DNA from: Methanomethylovorans sp.
GTDB taxonomy: Archaea; Halobacteriota; Methanosarcinia; Methanosarcinales; Methanosarcinaceae
DNA length: 5,095 nucleotides
NCBI GenBank assembly: GCA_020854785.1
Contig: JAHFZE010000123.1
Coordinates: 1 to 5,095 of the forward strand
Direction of reading: 5' to 3'
Shown one piece after another: positions 5,046 to 5,095 of this stretch (its first letter is position 1; each line of letters starts with the position of its first letter). The position numbers and the translations under genes were made by a program. The notes under the pieces were generated by a model. It had not been told where the DNA came from. It was given only the letters and a program-made list of their open reading frames with translations, and ran no database searches.

Positions 5046-5095
5046 TTGTTTAGTAACATGCATTCAAGTGCTCCAGTAGAAGCTGGACAGAATTA
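5046..5095 (+). CDS. Probable TRAM-domain RNA-binding protein, N-terminus only (3' partial)
   Basis: Only 16 full codons are visible, reading (M)FSNMHSSAPVEAGQN from a TTG start chosen for the GGAAGTGA five bases upstream. ATG 5058 is the alternative. The end, APVEAGQN, resembles the run-in to the TRAM beta-barrel in the small (about 70-residue) TRAM proteins of methanogens, which typically have a Ser-rich start followed by PVEAG and then a YDVTIEDI-like strand. The resemblance is from memory and rests on about eight residues. Such stand-alone TRAM proteins bind RNA; some in Methanococcoides burtonii are cold-responsive and act as RNA chaperones. Here the gene follows a long U-rich spacer with its own promoter. 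If the family call is wrong, this is simply the start of an unidentified gene. Confidence 0.5.
   Translation, partial: MFSNMHSSAPVEAGQN

Noticed and set aside
1..5095. CRISPR array, rRNA, integrase or attachment site
   Set aside because: No regularly spaced repeats, rRNA-like sequence, recombinase gene or paired att-like repeats were seen.

Overview
The window looks like a chromosomal segment of a methylotrophic methanogen of the Methanosarcinaceae (for example a Methanolobus, Methanomethylovorans or Methanococcoides relative). This rests on three things: a regulator of the methanogen-restricted DUF1724/FilR1-middle type, archaeal TATA-like promoters, and repeated GTGA-type Shine-Dalgarno sequences that fit the GGTGAT consensus of methanogen 16S rRNA. 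The genus assignment is an inference from protein style and moderate A+T content. No search was run.

Left half (1-3279), plus strand: a signalling cassette. A membrane histidine kinase (5' end cut by the window) has an extracellular double-Cache sensor, one visible membrane helix, HAMP-like linkers and a HisKA_2/HATPase core. Its stop codon touches the start region of a receiver-only response regulator. After 81 bases with a possible promoter comes a winged-helix DUF1724 transcription factor. A kinase, a stand-alone receiver and a DUF1724 DNA-binding protein are the same parts list as the FilI/FilR2/FilR1 system of Methanothrix (Methanosaeta) harundinacea. The three genes plausibly form one signalling pathway, although the third may be transcribed separately.

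Middle (3280-4486): a decaying, low-constraint zone. At 3368-3848 lies a wreck of an alanine dehydrogenase/ornithine cyclodeaminase-family gene. It keeps the N-terminus, the substrate-domain core and the C-terminus in the right order, but two internal deletions put them in three different frames. An A+T-rich 86-codon orphan gene of unknown function follows (3984-4244). After it comes a 242-base intergenic region with a possible minus-strand coding remnant, an 11-bp direct repeat and two TATA-like boxes.

Right part (4487-5095): a small DUF3303 protein with its own promoter, Shine-Dalgarno sequence and T-rich terminator. Then comes a 283-base spacer with a strong TATA box, a U-rich putative leader with a small hairpin, and a Shine-Dalgarno sequence. 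It leads into the first 16 codons of a gene whose N-terminus resembles the small TRAM-domain RNA-binding proteins of methanogens. If that is correct, the long leader is a candidate for post-transcriptional (for example cold-responsive) control.

No rRNA, convincing tRNA, CRISPR array or intact mobile element was found.
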